A stretch of DNA of 64,000 nt from Nissolia schottii. Lineage: Eukaryota > Streptophyta > Magnoliopsida > Fabales > Fabaceae. Location: assembly GCA_003254905.1 (NCBI GenBank), contig QANU01011901.1, forward strand, positions 943,763-1,007,762. The letters are read 5' to 3'. Under the pieces are notes generated by a model. That model did no database searches, had not been told where the DNA came from, and worked only from the letters and a program-made list of their open reading frames with translations. This document shows positions 1 through 11,110 of the stretch, one piece after another; within the stretch, counting starts at the first letter, position 1, and every line of letters begins with the position of its first letter. The position numbers and the translations under genes were made by a program.

Positions 1-790
1 TTATGTAGCTAGACGGTTGAAGAAGATGCTTCATTGGTCCTTTATTCGATCGTGTAGTTTATGGTCCAAGGAATAAAGTGACCAAATCATGAAATGGCCC
101 AAATATCATATATAGTCTCAAAGATGATAATAATTGAAGGTTTTCAATCGGAAAAATCAAAGAGATAATTGAAGGTTTGGTTGTATGAAAAAATGACACC
201 GCAACAGTGGGTAAGAAAAATGTTATTTGCACTTATTTATGTGTGTAACATTATATTGACACACACATTTATTATTATCATTCAACGGTGAATATGGGTG
301 TGTGGGCACAATATTTCACATATAAGTGAATTAAAATAAAACAACTCTGTTTATGTTTTTCTTTTTTTTTTTTGCTGTTAGGGACCTAGATTGATGTCAC
401 TTATCAGAAGGAAATAGATGTCAACCTAATCCAAGACGAATACCCTAGTAGTTAGCATAATGCATATGATTTGTTTATTCATTTGCCAAATGAAACCGAC
501 ATTCAACATTATTATTCTTGGAGTACCACCAACCATTTTCGACCACTTCATATTACCATTTGCCAATTCAATGGTATGGCGTATATTAGCACCGCTATTC
601 CACCCTTATCTGCAATTTCCACCTCATAAAAGTGTTGTTATTTTTTAAAAAAGGAAAATATTGTAGTTATGCCCAGCTCTTAACTCAAAATCATCAAGGA
701 ATATTAAGATGTAGAGAAGAATAAAAACCGTCCATCTTATATTAATTTGATCCAAATCTGAAGAATGGAATTTTTCAGCTTTTTAAATAT
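1..790. other. Gene-free AT-rich DNA
   Basis: I see no gene here. There are short open stretches (for example 460-648) with no recognisable domain and low-complexity A/T tracts. The sequence leads into an old retroelement tail. Confidence 0.5.
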
Positions 791-799
791 TTTACAACT

Positions 800-1385
800 T
801 TGACTCATTCTGTCTTCACTTGCTTTCTCCTTTTCTTTCCAGAAAAAAAAATTGTTCATCAAAAGAACCTTAGCGTCAAATGGCGTGAAGCGTCAGATTC
901 TGATTTAGTGGCGTGGCAAATCTGTGGATGAGGCAATTTGGGAAGATTTAATTGTGATTTAGGAGCAGTTTCCCGAATTCAACCTTAAAAACAAGGTTCA
1001 GGCTTTGGAAAGGAGTATTGTTAGGATTAAAGAGAAGCCTTTAATATGAAATGTTTATTCTAGATGGACCGAAAGGACAAAGGATCAGCCTAGTTAGTTT
1101 ATCTTTATTAGTTTATTTTTATTTATAGTTATTTGTTAGGATATGCATATCTAATTTTTTTCGGAGTCTATTATTTTAAGAGTCTATTTAATATTTAAAT
1201 TAGGAGTCTATTTTTTAATTTAAATGGGTCAATTATTATAAATAGAATTCCTTAGGTTAAGATTAAAGATTAATTATTGAGTTGTAAAAGGGAATCAACC
1301 CTTTGAAGATGACCGAGCCTCTTAGTTTTGTGATTCAATAATGTCTCGTTTCTATTCATCTATTTCCTATTATTTGTTCTTGGCC
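800..1385 (+). mobile_element. Ty3/gypsy chromovirus fossil, 3' end (chromodomain-like tail plus LTR-like DNA)
   Basis: Around 880-1020 the + strand reads as a decayed version of the extreme C-terminus of plant Ty3/gypsy (chromovirus) polyproteins. A W-R-G-K-S block is followed by an E-D/Q-F-P-E-F-N-L block, as in the chromodomain tail. AT-rich DNA rich in 'gagtctatt' repeats follows (about 1070-1380) and resembles a 3' LTR or untranslated end. The copy is broken and only the 3' part is visible in the window. No paired LTR or target duplication was found, so the ends are approximate. It looks old. Confidence 0.5.
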
Positions 1386-1936
1386 TAGAGGAGGAGAGTT
1401 GGAGAAAAAAAAAAAAAAAAAAACATCATCACACAAATTTAATGGGTTCCCACCTACTTTGCAATACCCTTTTTTATTATAAGTTTTCGAACTTTCAATC
1501 TCAACAATGCATGTATAAACTGTTACCTCACTTTCGTGAACATTAGAAAAGGGAAAGAAAAAAAAAACTAAATTAACTGAAAGGTACATATACTTTGAAA
1601 GAGTGAAAGAGGTTGACGTGTTTGTTTTGTGTCATGAGTCATGAGCACTAGCCTTTATCTTCATCCCTCCTCATAGTGCCCCTTCAAAGCCAAACTTTTT
1701 TAGTGCAAAGTTAACAATAGCCCTTGTATAAATACTTAGTATTAAATAAATCTCACAAACCTTGGAATCTTTGGCCTTGAAGTAACCTTTCCTCCAAGCA
1801 ATTCTTCAACTCTTCCTTCTTAATTTGTACTCCCCAATTATTCCCTACAGAAAACATAAACATATCCCAATATTATGAATATAATTGTGTGCTTCTCTTG
1901 AACTCAATGATCAATAGAATAGAATAGCAAGGGAGA
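1386..1936. promoter_or_regulatory. Upstream region of the DUF1218 gene
   Basis: Non-coding DNA between the retroelement tail and the start codon at 1937. It includes poly-A and poly-T tracts. A likely TATA-like stretch 'tataaatac' lies near 1727-1735, about 200 bases before the start codon. The rest is AT-rich with no gene. The promoter assignment is inference. Confidence 0.35.
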
Positions 1937-3839
1937 ATGGCAGTCACACATGCTGACCTTGAACCAAGCAGAGGAAAAACATGTTTGAGTAGCAAAACAG
2001 GTGCTTTCCTTATTGTTCTCACAATCTTGTTGGGCCTTTCCAGCTTCATTCTTTGTCTCCTAGCAGAATCCACACGTTCTCAGGTACAACACAAGCTTAA
2101 TATGTTTGGAAATTGAGCAATTTTCATGGAATTTAACTTAATTAAATATGGTATGGTTGATGTGGCAGGTGACATGGTTGAGAACATCAGAGAATGAAAA
2201 GGGAGAGAAACTTGAATGTGTTTATAGTGGCAGTGGGAAAAGGCCGTTACTATGTGCTACTTGTGCTTTTGTTGCACTAGCATTTGCAATGGTTGTGGAG
2301 CATGCTTATATGTTGATAGCAGTTGGCAAATCATCCCCTGCTTTGCTTAAATTGGATCCTCACTCTGCCTCTGCCAAGTCCTTAACAAAGCAAGCAGGGT
2401 TTTTCTTCATCTCAACTTGGTAAGTCAAAAAACCTGAAGGCTATTCCTTCTCTTGCCGACAAAATTATTTAGTTCCTGTTTGGTTTCTGTTTCTATTTCT
2501 TTAAAAGAAAAAAGTCTTTTTCCAAATTTAAATAGAATGGTTTTGACTGGTGGTGATAATCCATAATCCAATCAAGGATTTTCCACAAGGATTCACTCCT
2601 AAGAGAAAAGGGAAATTACAAGGAAATCAAGGTTTAGTTATGTTTGTGATTATATGTAGAGCAAGTTATATTAGGACAGCTTAATGGATGAGACTCTCAT
2701 CTAGTGTCTAATCACTTAGTTAAAAAATGATTAGTTCATGAAAAATAACTAAACCTTAAAATGATTAAAATCTATATGATCAAAAGCAATTGAGAAAAGC
2801 AAAAAAGAAGAGTGGAAATAGGTGGGATTAGAGGTAAGCAAAAGATAAGATGGAATATATGCTGATTGCATGGCTGCCGTCATTGAATTTGATTATATAT
2901 TGATATTCCCAAATTAAAACAAATTTTGCAAAACCACTCTCCGTTCATTGTTATGTGAGTGAAAACAACGTCACCTAACACGCTTATGTATGTGACGTAT
3001 GTCTTAATGTCAAAGTTAGTCTTTAAAATTATTTCGGTGTCTTAGGTAGTTTACGTAATTTTCAAAATTTTAAAATGTTATTAGTATTTTTTTAGAAATT
3101 AAAAAAAAATATTCAAGGACTAATAAAGATAACATTTTAAAATTTTGAATATTATATTAACATTCTACATTTGATACTAAAAATAAGATAAGAGAAACGC
3201 ATTTTTATACTCTACTAAAATTGGACTTAGGAGACAAAAAAAAATTTCATCTAAAATGACGCAAAATTAGGGTTTAAAAATACAAAAAAAAAAATTCTCT
3301 ATATCCATATCTTTGCCTCTATCCCCACCAAATTCATTCTAACATAGATTAAATTGAAAATTTCACTAACTAAGTTGCCAATTTATTTCTCGTAAACTAC
3401 TTAAGACACGGAGACTTTATTTTAAGGAAACAATTTGAGCATTAACCCGTAATGTAATGGTTGCAGGATATGTTTTGCAGTTGGAGAGATTCTGTTGTTA
3501 GCAGGAGTGAGTGTAGAATCAGGGCATCTGAGGAATTGGTCAAAGCCTAGAGACAATTGCCACGTCATCGGAAGAGGCTTGTTCTCTGCTGCAGGGGTTT
3601 TTGCTTTGACCACTGTGTCCCTAGCCTCTGGTTTATGCCTAACAGCACTGCGTGCTCTAAGAATGTGTCGTGAGGTAGAAAATGTTAGAAGGCATGTTCT
3701 TGAGACCTCAGCGTTCCGTGGCCATGCACGTGCTTCTGACCCATCACCTCATCCTAATATCAGCATCACCACACTTGACATGGAGAAACCTTACAACCAG
3801 AGAGAGTCTATTATATGTATTTCCAACTCCTTTCAATAA
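1937..3839 (+). CDS. DUF1218 family membrane protein (MODIFYING WALL LIGNIN-like), 3 exons
   Basis: Exons are 1937-2083, 2169-2419 and 3467-3839. All introns are GT/AG, and the joined frame is open for 256 codons. The first hydrophobic segment (about residues 22-43) is followed by a W-L-R-T block and a cysteine-bearing segment (LECVYSGSGKRPLLCATCAF). Three further hydrophobic segments follow, around residues 73-95, 130-150 and 175-195. This four-segment layout with conserved cysteines is that of the plant DUF1218 family. Some Arabidopsis members (MWL1/MWL2) affect lignin in secondary walls; others control leaf symmetry. The soluble C-tail after about residue 205 is divergent, as is usual. Start: the first in-frame ATG, placing the first membrane segment near the N-terminus. 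Intron 2 is 1047 bases and holds an inverted-repeat insertion. The family is firm; the exact role is not shown by the sequence. Confidence 0.9.
3035..3411. repeat. Inverted repeat / MITE-like insertion inside intron 2
   Basis: Arms at 3035-3055 and 3391-3411 are inverted copies matching at 19 of 21 positions. An inner inverted pair (about 3061-3086 and 3121-3150, 'ttttaaaatgtta' type) is also present. The structure is about 380 bases and lies wholly inside the intron. The arms plus AT-rich core suggest a MITE. I could not settle the exact ends or a target duplication. Confidence 0.5.
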
Positions 3840-5189
3840 AAAAGGCCACAACTTTATGGTAAGTATAGGAAAGTAAATTTTGGTTGGTTGATGCAAGCAA
3901 ATTAGAAAGAGAATAGTAAAAACTATATATACATGGTTAAGGTATACAACAATTTGATTTTGTAGCAGTAACTTCTGAGTTTTATTCGGTGCGTAACTTA
4001 TTGACAACATATAATATCATAATTTGAAGTTTTTGACAGTTTTTTTTTTCAAGATAATTTGAACAGTAGCATTATATTTAAGGAAAAAGCGAAAAAAGTG
4101 TCGTTAGAGCATTGTTTAAGAAAGTAAAAGATGGAAATTTTGCATTTAAATATGAGATTTTTAAATGTTTAATGCATTAAAAATTGTAAAAACTCAAAAA
4201 CCTACTATTTATAGTTTTGTAACGAATGTCTCTTATCATTGTCCTAAAGACATTGATCAGCAAAACTTCATATTTAAATGTATTTTTTTTGTGCATATTA
4301 AATTTAAATGCATACATATAAGAGGAACTTATGTGCAGACCCAGTTAAACCGGTAGCTGGTGTCATCCGATTGCAGGTACCTGAGAAAAATGGATGTTCT
4401 TTACTCTTCAAGATGAAAGTTAGCAATTGTATTACGTTTAATAAATAAATAAAAATTGAAAGAGCTAGCTTTAATACTATCACCATCGTCAACAATAAAA
4501 AGATATCATGAGAACACCATCTAACAACATAAACTTAGAACATGTAACCGAAACATAAGACTGCATAATTAAGAAACCTAACAAAAGATACCATGAAATC
4601 AGAGACGAGACAAAAAAAAATTAAGATAAACTGGGCTATTGTGGACAAGGTTATTAAGATCTCAATTTAAATCTTAAAATCTTAAGATTTTAAGATTTTA
4701 AAAAGGCCAGTCAATCGTACTACTATAAATTGAATTGAACAATTCTATGATTTCATGTTTTACGTTTTTATTTTGCTCTTTCGTACATAAGATATCGATT
4801 TTAACAATCTTAATTGGGAGCTTTTCTAAGTCATTAATAAATTATTATTTGTATGAGGATGAAAACAATTCGAACACCTCACAACAAAATAAAAAGTACT
4901 CTATCGTGTCTATTCAATTGATCATCTTCACAACACATTATGATAATCTTTCTTGTGATGGAATGCACTGAAGTTGCTTGAATGGTGTCGCCATCAACAA
5001 CCTGGTGCACCTTGAATGATTCATCATCAAGCAACGGCCAATGCCTCACTCGTGATCATCATGTTGAGTAAGGCATTGGCATTGGCTTTGGAAGGAGAAG
5101 GGTTGGGGGGGTTTAACACATATAAACCCCATTGAAAAATATATTTTATAGAATACATGGGTGGCTTAATTTTTTTACAAACATATCAT
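3840..5189. other. Gene-free AT-rich DNA with one long palindrome
   Basis: It contains the 3' flank of the DUF1218 gene, then AT-rich DNA without a supported gene. The short open stretches at 4165-4356, 4304-4495 and 4735-4971 are A/T-rich and show no domain. A 30-bp perfect palindrome sits at 4669-4698. Confidence 0.5.
4669..4698. repeat. 30-bp perfect palindrome centred on CTTAAG
   Basis: The sequence reads the same on both strands across 4669-4698, with CTTAAG at 4681-4686 as its centre. It could be an AT-rich cruciform or the core of a decayed MITE. No wider terminal repeats were found. Confidence 0.7.
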
Positions 5190-5197
5190 TTTGATGA

Positions 5198-5420
5198 CCT
5201 GAAATCGGCATATACATTGCCAACTTCAAGTTTAAAAAAAAAAAAAAACTAAAACTTGAAATCGGTAATGAGTACACCAATTTCAGTCCCCTGCCGCAGT
5301 ACTTGAAATCGGCACCCAGGGTGCCAATTTCAAGTACTGCGGCAGGTACTCATTACCGATTTCGGGTGAGGATGTGACAGTAGCCTGAAATCGGCACTGA
5401 CAGTGCCGATTTTAAGTAGA
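5198..5420. repeat. Cluster of short palindromes sharing the arm TTGAAATCGGCA
   Basis: Several palindromic units occur side by side. Arms 5290-5317 and 5319-5346 pair over 28 bases around a single-base centre with one mismatch. Outside them, 5258-5275 pairs perfectly with 5346-5363. A separate perfect unit has arms 5388-5399 and 5401-5412. A weaker unit covers about 5202-5230. All reuse the TTGAAATCGGCA arm or its complement. The cluster sits just upstream of the TATA-like block of the MULE transposase gene, where subterminal repeats of such elements are often found. Confidence 0.8.
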
Positions 5421-5454
5421 CAGTAAAAAAAAAATTAACTCGCACCAGAAATCT

Positions 5455-5625
5455 CCGTCTATAAATACTCATTACACTTCTCTTCTCTACTCACACAATT
5501 CATTCTCTTTTGATTCTATTCTTCACATAATCCTCTCCTCTTTAAACACATTTTCTCTTCTCTTCTTATTCTGTAATTTTTTTCTACAGTGTCTATACAC
5601 ATTTTATATTTTAAAGAAAAACAAA
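5455..5625 (+). promoter_or_regulatory. Promoter-like block of the MULE transposase gene
   Basis: A TATA-like 'tataaatac' at about 5460-5468 is followed by a CT-rich leader to the ATG at 5626. The layout (TATA, pyrimidine-rich leader, ATG) is that of a plant pol II gene. Its assignment to the transposase is from position only. Confidence 0.5.
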
Positions 5626-8606
5626 ATGAGTAGGCAAGGTATAGCCACTTTTATTTTTTATAATGGTTCTATGAAAAATCTAATATTGAAAGAGTTGAGT
5701 TTGTTAGTGATAATGAGACCTAGTTTGTTATAATGTGGCCCTCTATGTTGTTTTCTGATTTGCATAGTGCAATTTGTTCTCATTTTAATAGGAGAGTCGA
5801 GAGAATTAGATGTAAGGATCCTGTGTCTTTCATTAATGAAGTTGTTAAATATTGTCTTGTTACGGTATCAAACGACCTTTAGGTGCAACAAATGTTTTAT
5901 TTATATGAGACTTATAAGGCAAGTCTAAGTGACATTGAATTGTTTGTCAACTTTGAGGAAGTTGTTCCTAATATCGGTAATGAATGTGGTCCAAGTTCAA
6001 GTTTTGTGTGGCAGGATAACGTTACACTGACATAAATATCGGACGATGAGATGTTCACTGATGTAGACGATGATGTCAGTTGAAGTGAGTATGAAAGCGA
6101 TATGTCTGAAGACGGTGGAACTGACGATGATTCAGGTACTGTTAATTATTAATATTTTACGATAATAATCATCTTAAAGTAAACAGAGTTGGAAAATTAT
6201 ACTCTATACTCGTCTCGTAAGAGGATCTTGTGTATAAAAAAAATAATCTCTGTTAACTAATGAGTTTATTAAAATTAAATTTTTGTTTTTATTTAATTAT
6301 CCAAATCATATTAATTGGGCAGTACAACATGTGTTTATGAGAATAATTAATTTAAAATTTATAATTCTATAATCGTCTTAAAGTTAACAGAGATGGAAAA
6401 TTATGCTCTACACTTGTCTCGTGAAGAGAATCTTGTGTATCAAAAAAATAATCTTTGTTGACTAATCATCTTTAAATTTTAGATTTATAATTCTACAATC
6501 TTTGTTGACTAATGAGAGATCCGTTTTAAAAATTACAGATAATGAAGACGATGAACAATCGCACGGTCCACCTCCTTTCCTACACACTTTTGATGTTGAC
6601 GGTATGAGTGCAACCAAATTTGGAGACATGGGAAATGATCATGGTGTAACAAATGATCTCTAAATAGGGAGAATTTTCAAGGATAAAGATGCAGTCAAAG
6701 TAGTTGTTGCAAACCATTGCATGCGTACCAGGACGAATTATAAAGTGAAGGAGTCAGAACCAATGACATACTGTTGCAAATGTAAATCCTTGACAATGGG
6801 TGTTAGTGGCTTATTAGGGGGACCATGAAAAAGAACAACTACTTTTGAGAAGTTACTAAGAACAATGGTCATCACAGTTGCGCTGCCTCAACACTTACCC
6901 TATATATCTCCAAGCTGACTTCTGAGCACATTGCTGGGATGATTTTGGGGTAGATACGGACAACGCCAAAGATGCCAGTAAAGGCGATTCAGGAAAATTT
7001 TATGGATCGACACGGATACAAGCTGTCATATCGGAAAACATGGCTAGCTAAGTAAAAAGCAATTACACAAGTGTACGACAGTTGGGAAGATTCGTACAAC
7101 GAGTTTCCGTGTTGGTTGCTTAAATTGAAGCATTTTGATGATTTATGCGCAAATTGAAATAGATATTGTCGATGCTTACAATGTCGATGGATCATTGTAA
7201 ATAAGCGTTGAAATATTTCGACGTGCATTTTGGAGTTTTGGGCCTTGCATTAAGGCATTCAGTTACTACAAACCAATAATCAAGGTTGATGGAACACACT
7301 TGTATGGGCAATAGAAAGGTGTTTTATTGATGGTATCCACACAAGACAACAATCAAAATATTTTGTCAATTGCTTTTACAATTGTTGAAGGGGAAACAAC
7401 AGATGCCTAGCATTTTTTTTCTTGATCGCAGTCCGCGAAGTGTTACCACAACTAGCAGAAGGAATTAAGTTGATATCTGATCGTCGCAAGTCAATAAAGT
7501 CAGCACTACGGCGAATAGATGGTCATTAGGACTACCACCTCTACTCCATTAGACACATTACGCAAAAGTTTTTTAGGCATTTCAAGGTTAAGTACATGGA
7601 AAAGCTAGTCAAGAGTATTGGTAAGAAAAAATCTAATGTGCGCTTTTACATGTACTTGTGAATTATGATTTACTGTTTTATTTCACACCAACTTCATTGT
7701 TGACAAATGGGCAAGTTATTCAAGCACAATTGAGCAGTACAACCGTTGATACGAGAGATTAGGCAAGCAAAGCGAAGATTACGCTGCTTTGATAGATGTC
7801 ATTCCAAGAGAAAAGTGGATTTGTGCATTCGATGGCGGGCATCGTTACTCTCATGACAACTAACTTGGCCGAGTCAAAGAACTTAAAGTTTTTGGAAGCT
7901 CGCAATTTTCCTATTATGGCGTTGGTTCAAGAGACATATTTAAAGATGACTACTCTATTTGTTGAGCGCGGAAGAAGTGCGCATGCTTGAAGAAACGCGG
8001 GACGTGAATATTTAGATTATCTCGCAAAAATACTCAAAGAAATCCTCACACAAACCAGATCGTTGCAGGTAATTATCACATTATAGCATTCACCATAATG
8101 TTTGATATACCATTATTGAATATCTAATACATTCACACTTATGGATGCATGTGTTCAGTTTTTATAGAGTAAATAAATTATTTCAATGCAAGAACTTGTC
8201 GTCAGGGAATGATTACAAGGTTGATATGAGGACAAAGTATTGTAACTGTGGTGCTTTTCAACGATATAAGTTTCCATGTATGCATGTCGTTGTATGTTGT
8301 AACAGTGTTAGTATTGATTGGAAAGCTTATGTTGATAAAGTATACAACATGTACAACCTTTGTAATGCATATGATAGAGAATTTGTTGTTGTCAGTCACA
8401 AATCGACATGGCCGCAATTACAGGGTCCATTAATTATTCCTGACTCAAGTTTAAAGCATAATAAACTAGGAAGGTTGAGATCAACTCACTACCGCAGTGA
8501 AATGGATTCAAGTGATGGTCAACGGCGAAGACGTTGTGCCCTTTGTCGGGGATCAAGTCACACTAGTACTCAATGCCCTCACATTGGTGTAGGTCCAAGC
8601 CATTGA
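5626..8606 (+). pseudogene. MULE (MuDR-type) transposase, broken
   Basis: Several blocks match plant MULE transposases in order. An acidic N-terminal part begins at the ATG at 5626. A segment at about 6660-6800 matches the FAR1/MuDR DNA-binding region. The DDE-type catalytic core begins around 7270, with K-V-D-G-T-H-L-Y-G, and I-S-D follows near 7470. A T-T-N-L-A-E-S block at about 7857-7875 is the conserved post-catalytic segment. A 153-codon open stretch at 8145-8606 carries a SWIM zinc finger (C-N-C ... C-M-H, near 8250-8290) and a C-terminal zinc knuckle of CX2CX4HX4C form (near 8535-8575). Stops and frame changes interrupt most of the length (for example after the Y-G block near 7310), and a duplicated stretch lies in the intron region 6130-6540. 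The enzyme would cut and rejoin element ends, but this copy cannot make a full protein. Confidence 0.85.
6171..6466 (+). repeat. Tandem duplication inside the transposase intron region
   Basis: A stretch of about 94 bases at 6171-6264 recurs at 6375-6466 with modest divergence (shared 'ggaaaattat', 'atcttgtgta', 'aataatct'). A partial third piece occurs near 6484-6515. It lies between coding blocks of the MULE relic, so it is probably intronic. Confidence 0.7.
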
Positions 8607-8802
8607 TGTAGACTTGTTAAATTCATGTAATTGTGAAAGACAAGTATTTAATAAAACAAGTGTTTAATTGAGCAAGTGTTTATTACTAATAATAATACAA
8701 TTTTACAATTTTACAATAATATAATAATATAATAATATTACAATATTATAATAATATCTAATCTGGATGGTCAGTTTGTGTTAAAGTTTGGTCAATTTTT
8801 GT
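8607..8802. other. AT-rich spacer between the convergent MULE and PMD relics
   Basis: About 200 bases with 'aataatat' low-complexity repeats (about 8685-8755). Both genes end here, so it probably holds their polyadenylation signals. Nothing else was recognised. Confidence 0.4.
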
Positions 8803-11085
8803 TTAAGCCTTTGACGACATGTATCTGTTAGGTGCCCTTATTGTCCCACGATCTCGAAGTTCATACCTTAATGATGCATGTACTTGGCCTTCACCCATTG
8901 TAGGGCCTCCACCGCTATTGGTAAAGCAGCCCAATAATGCCCGCCACCTCCTCTGCACTAGCCTCACCGTATTTGTCAATATGTTCCCCCTTTGACCACT
9001 GCTCGTTGAAGGTGGCGTAGGAGTTGGCCTCATTCGATCATTTATTCGCTGGTGAACCATATCGACATCCTCTTCAGGTTGCTCGCTCAAATCAAAAGTT
9101 AATGTCGGAGCTGAGGGCTCAAAACAACATCTACGGAAGTCAACGGATCTTCTCATGGATTGTTGATCTGGCTCAACAGTTCTTGAAGAAGATCCTACAT
9201 GAAATGACCGTCCACCAGATGCATGTGATTGAGAAGATCCTTTGCAAGCGTGCCAAGATCCTACCTCAAATGAACATCTATACGGAGGTTCAACATGAGG
9301 TTCAGGATTAGGACAGTTAGACGACAACGACCTAGGTGCAAACAACTCATAGTTCTCATCAATTTGTTACAATTGTTGCTTAATAGCCGATGATGACATA
9401 TCACCATATTGTTGGCCAAACCAATTTGAAACATGAGTGTTGAAACTATGGTGAGAGGTTCTTGGCTTTGGGATATAAACTTCTTTAGGCGGCAACTGAG
9501 GCTGAGGATTGAAGAAATTCTGTGGGGCTAGCATGGGCAAAGAATTGTTGCATGGGCGGTGCATGAGGAAAGCCATGACCAAAGAAATGTTGTTGTGGGG
9601 GGCATGGCCAAAGACATTATGTGGTGGGGGCATGGCCAAAGAAATCCTATGGTGAGGCCGTGTGACCATGAGGAGACGAGGAAAAATATGTCTGCCAAAC
9701 GTTAGACAAATCATCAGTATGATATTCCCTCAGCAAAAAAGCGTCGGCCAGTGTGCCTGTGCCATTGCCAATAGTCCTTTGAAAGTCTGTGAGAAAATAA
9801 TTTGTTCACTCTCTAGAGGATCGTGATTCATCCACCATTAAATCCATTGTTCATGTCGTTGTATCCAATTAATTAATGCAATGACCATTTGTTTCCCCTC
9901 AGATCTCGATCATGAGCATTCCCTATGACACTACTACTAGGTCCAACGAGCAACGTTTGCACCAATCCGAATTGTCGCATAATGTGGTCAGCCGCATGCC
10001 ACTCAACTGTCTCAAAACAAACGAGCGGGTAAACTACTAGCCACGTATATCTCATATTCTTTACTGCGTTTGGAATGCCAACATTAATTGCTAGATGTCA
10101 ATATGGTTGCCAAATAAACTGCAAATAAAAAGACAAATTTAGATACAAATATTATCAATGCATAATATAAAACATATACAAAATTTTTCTTAATGCATAC
10201 CTTATTTGGGTGCATTCATTCAATGTGGTTTCTCATTCCTAATAGTGTATTAGGTTGATCATGATGGGTATATGCATATGCCAACCATTTGAAAATTCGT
10301 ATATTAACAAATAAAAAATATTTATATTATAAAAATCAACAAATTATTTGATTATTAAATTGAAGACACAAAAAAAAATTACCGCAACGAAAGGGGAAAA
10401 GGGTAATGGTCTGGGTCATGTGGCATGAGAGCTAGTACCAGAAATCTATAAATTGCCCTCGTATGGAGGAGCACCATACAACCACAGATTCTAGCACATG
10501 TCTTACGCGTAGCACGACATAATGACATGGCAAGTACAACTAGGACAGTTGACCCCCAGCTGCACAACCCAATTAAGTTCAAATTATGAAGCAACGCCAA
10601 GTACTTCGAATAAACCCAATTTTCGTGCTTGTCACAAAATAAAATATATGCAAACAATCGCAACATATATCCACGAGCATGCCAGTCCAATATTTGCTGC
10701 ATGTCATGCTCGTTAAAATCAGTGCATATTTCATCAACAAAATTGTGATGTAACTACACCGTAGATATGAACAATCCTTTCATATTAGTTTGGTTAGGAA
10801 CTATCCCAAGTAGTTCATGACACAAATCTTCGAGGGTTGGTCCCAAGAATATTGTGTCAGGTCCTGTCACAAGTAGGTCATCGCATCGGATCCCCATAAA
10901 CATTGTCATATCTTCCAATGTTACGGCACACTCATCGTGAGGAATATGAAATATGTGTGTCTCTGGTCTCCAACGCTCGACAAGCGCATCAATAAGGTCA
11001 TAGTTGATCAGCAAAGCAAGCATCGTAGCCACCTCATACAAAGTAGCATTTTCTAGGGTGTGAAAAATGTTATTCAGACCACTAA
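8803..11085 (-). pseudogene. Plant mobile domain (PMD, PF10536-type) protein, broken
   Basis: Reading - from about 11085, the N-terminal part has the PMD signature: A-L-V-E-R-W-R-P-E-T-H followed by an F-H-I-P-H-D-E-C-A-V-T-L-E-D motif (10754-11041). A second block (10379-10702) has Y-S-K-Y-L-A-L-L ... W-G-S-T-V-L and a C-x-x-L-L-type core, as in the middle of the domain. A third (9873-10055) has E-W-H-A-A-D-H-I-M-R-Q-F-G-L, the typical end of the domain. The low-complexity tail at 8803-9714 is rich in P, S and H. The host relatives MAIN and MAIL1 act in meristem maintenance, but this copy looks like transposon cargo because a MULE transposase lies next to it. Frames change between blocks, and an intron may account for one gap. 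It is not a working gene as read. Confidence 0.8.
9565..9665 (-). repeat. Minisatellite in the PMD tail (about 30-bp units)
   Basis: Three adjacent units share 'catggccaaagaaat' or a close variant (starting near 9573, 9602 and 9631). They encode repeated H/P-rich peptide in the tail of the PMD relic. Confidence 0.65.
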
Positions 11086-11110
11086 AAAAGTATAGATACT
11101 TTATTACTAT

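Larger units (their letters stand above)
5190..11110. mobile_element. Decayed Mutator-like (MULE) cassette: transposase (+) and plant mobile domain gene (-), convergent
   Basis: A MULE transposase relic (5626-8606, +) and a PMD relic (about 8803-11085, -) lie tail to tail about 200 bases apart. Upstream of the transposase is a cluster of palindromes (5198-5420) and a promoter-like block. PMD genes are known both as host genes (MAIN/MAIL family) and as cargo of MULE and Ty3 elements. The convergent pair suggests that both were carried by one element. I could not find matching long terminal inverted repeats or a 9-bp target duplication, so the ends are approximate and single-element status is inference. 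Both genes are broken, so the copy is not autonomous. Confidence 0.6.

Noticed and set aside
8803-11085. PMD gene as a functional host MAIN/MAIL gene
   Set aside because: Frames change between blocks, and it sits beside a MULE transposase relic, so transposon cargo is the better reading.
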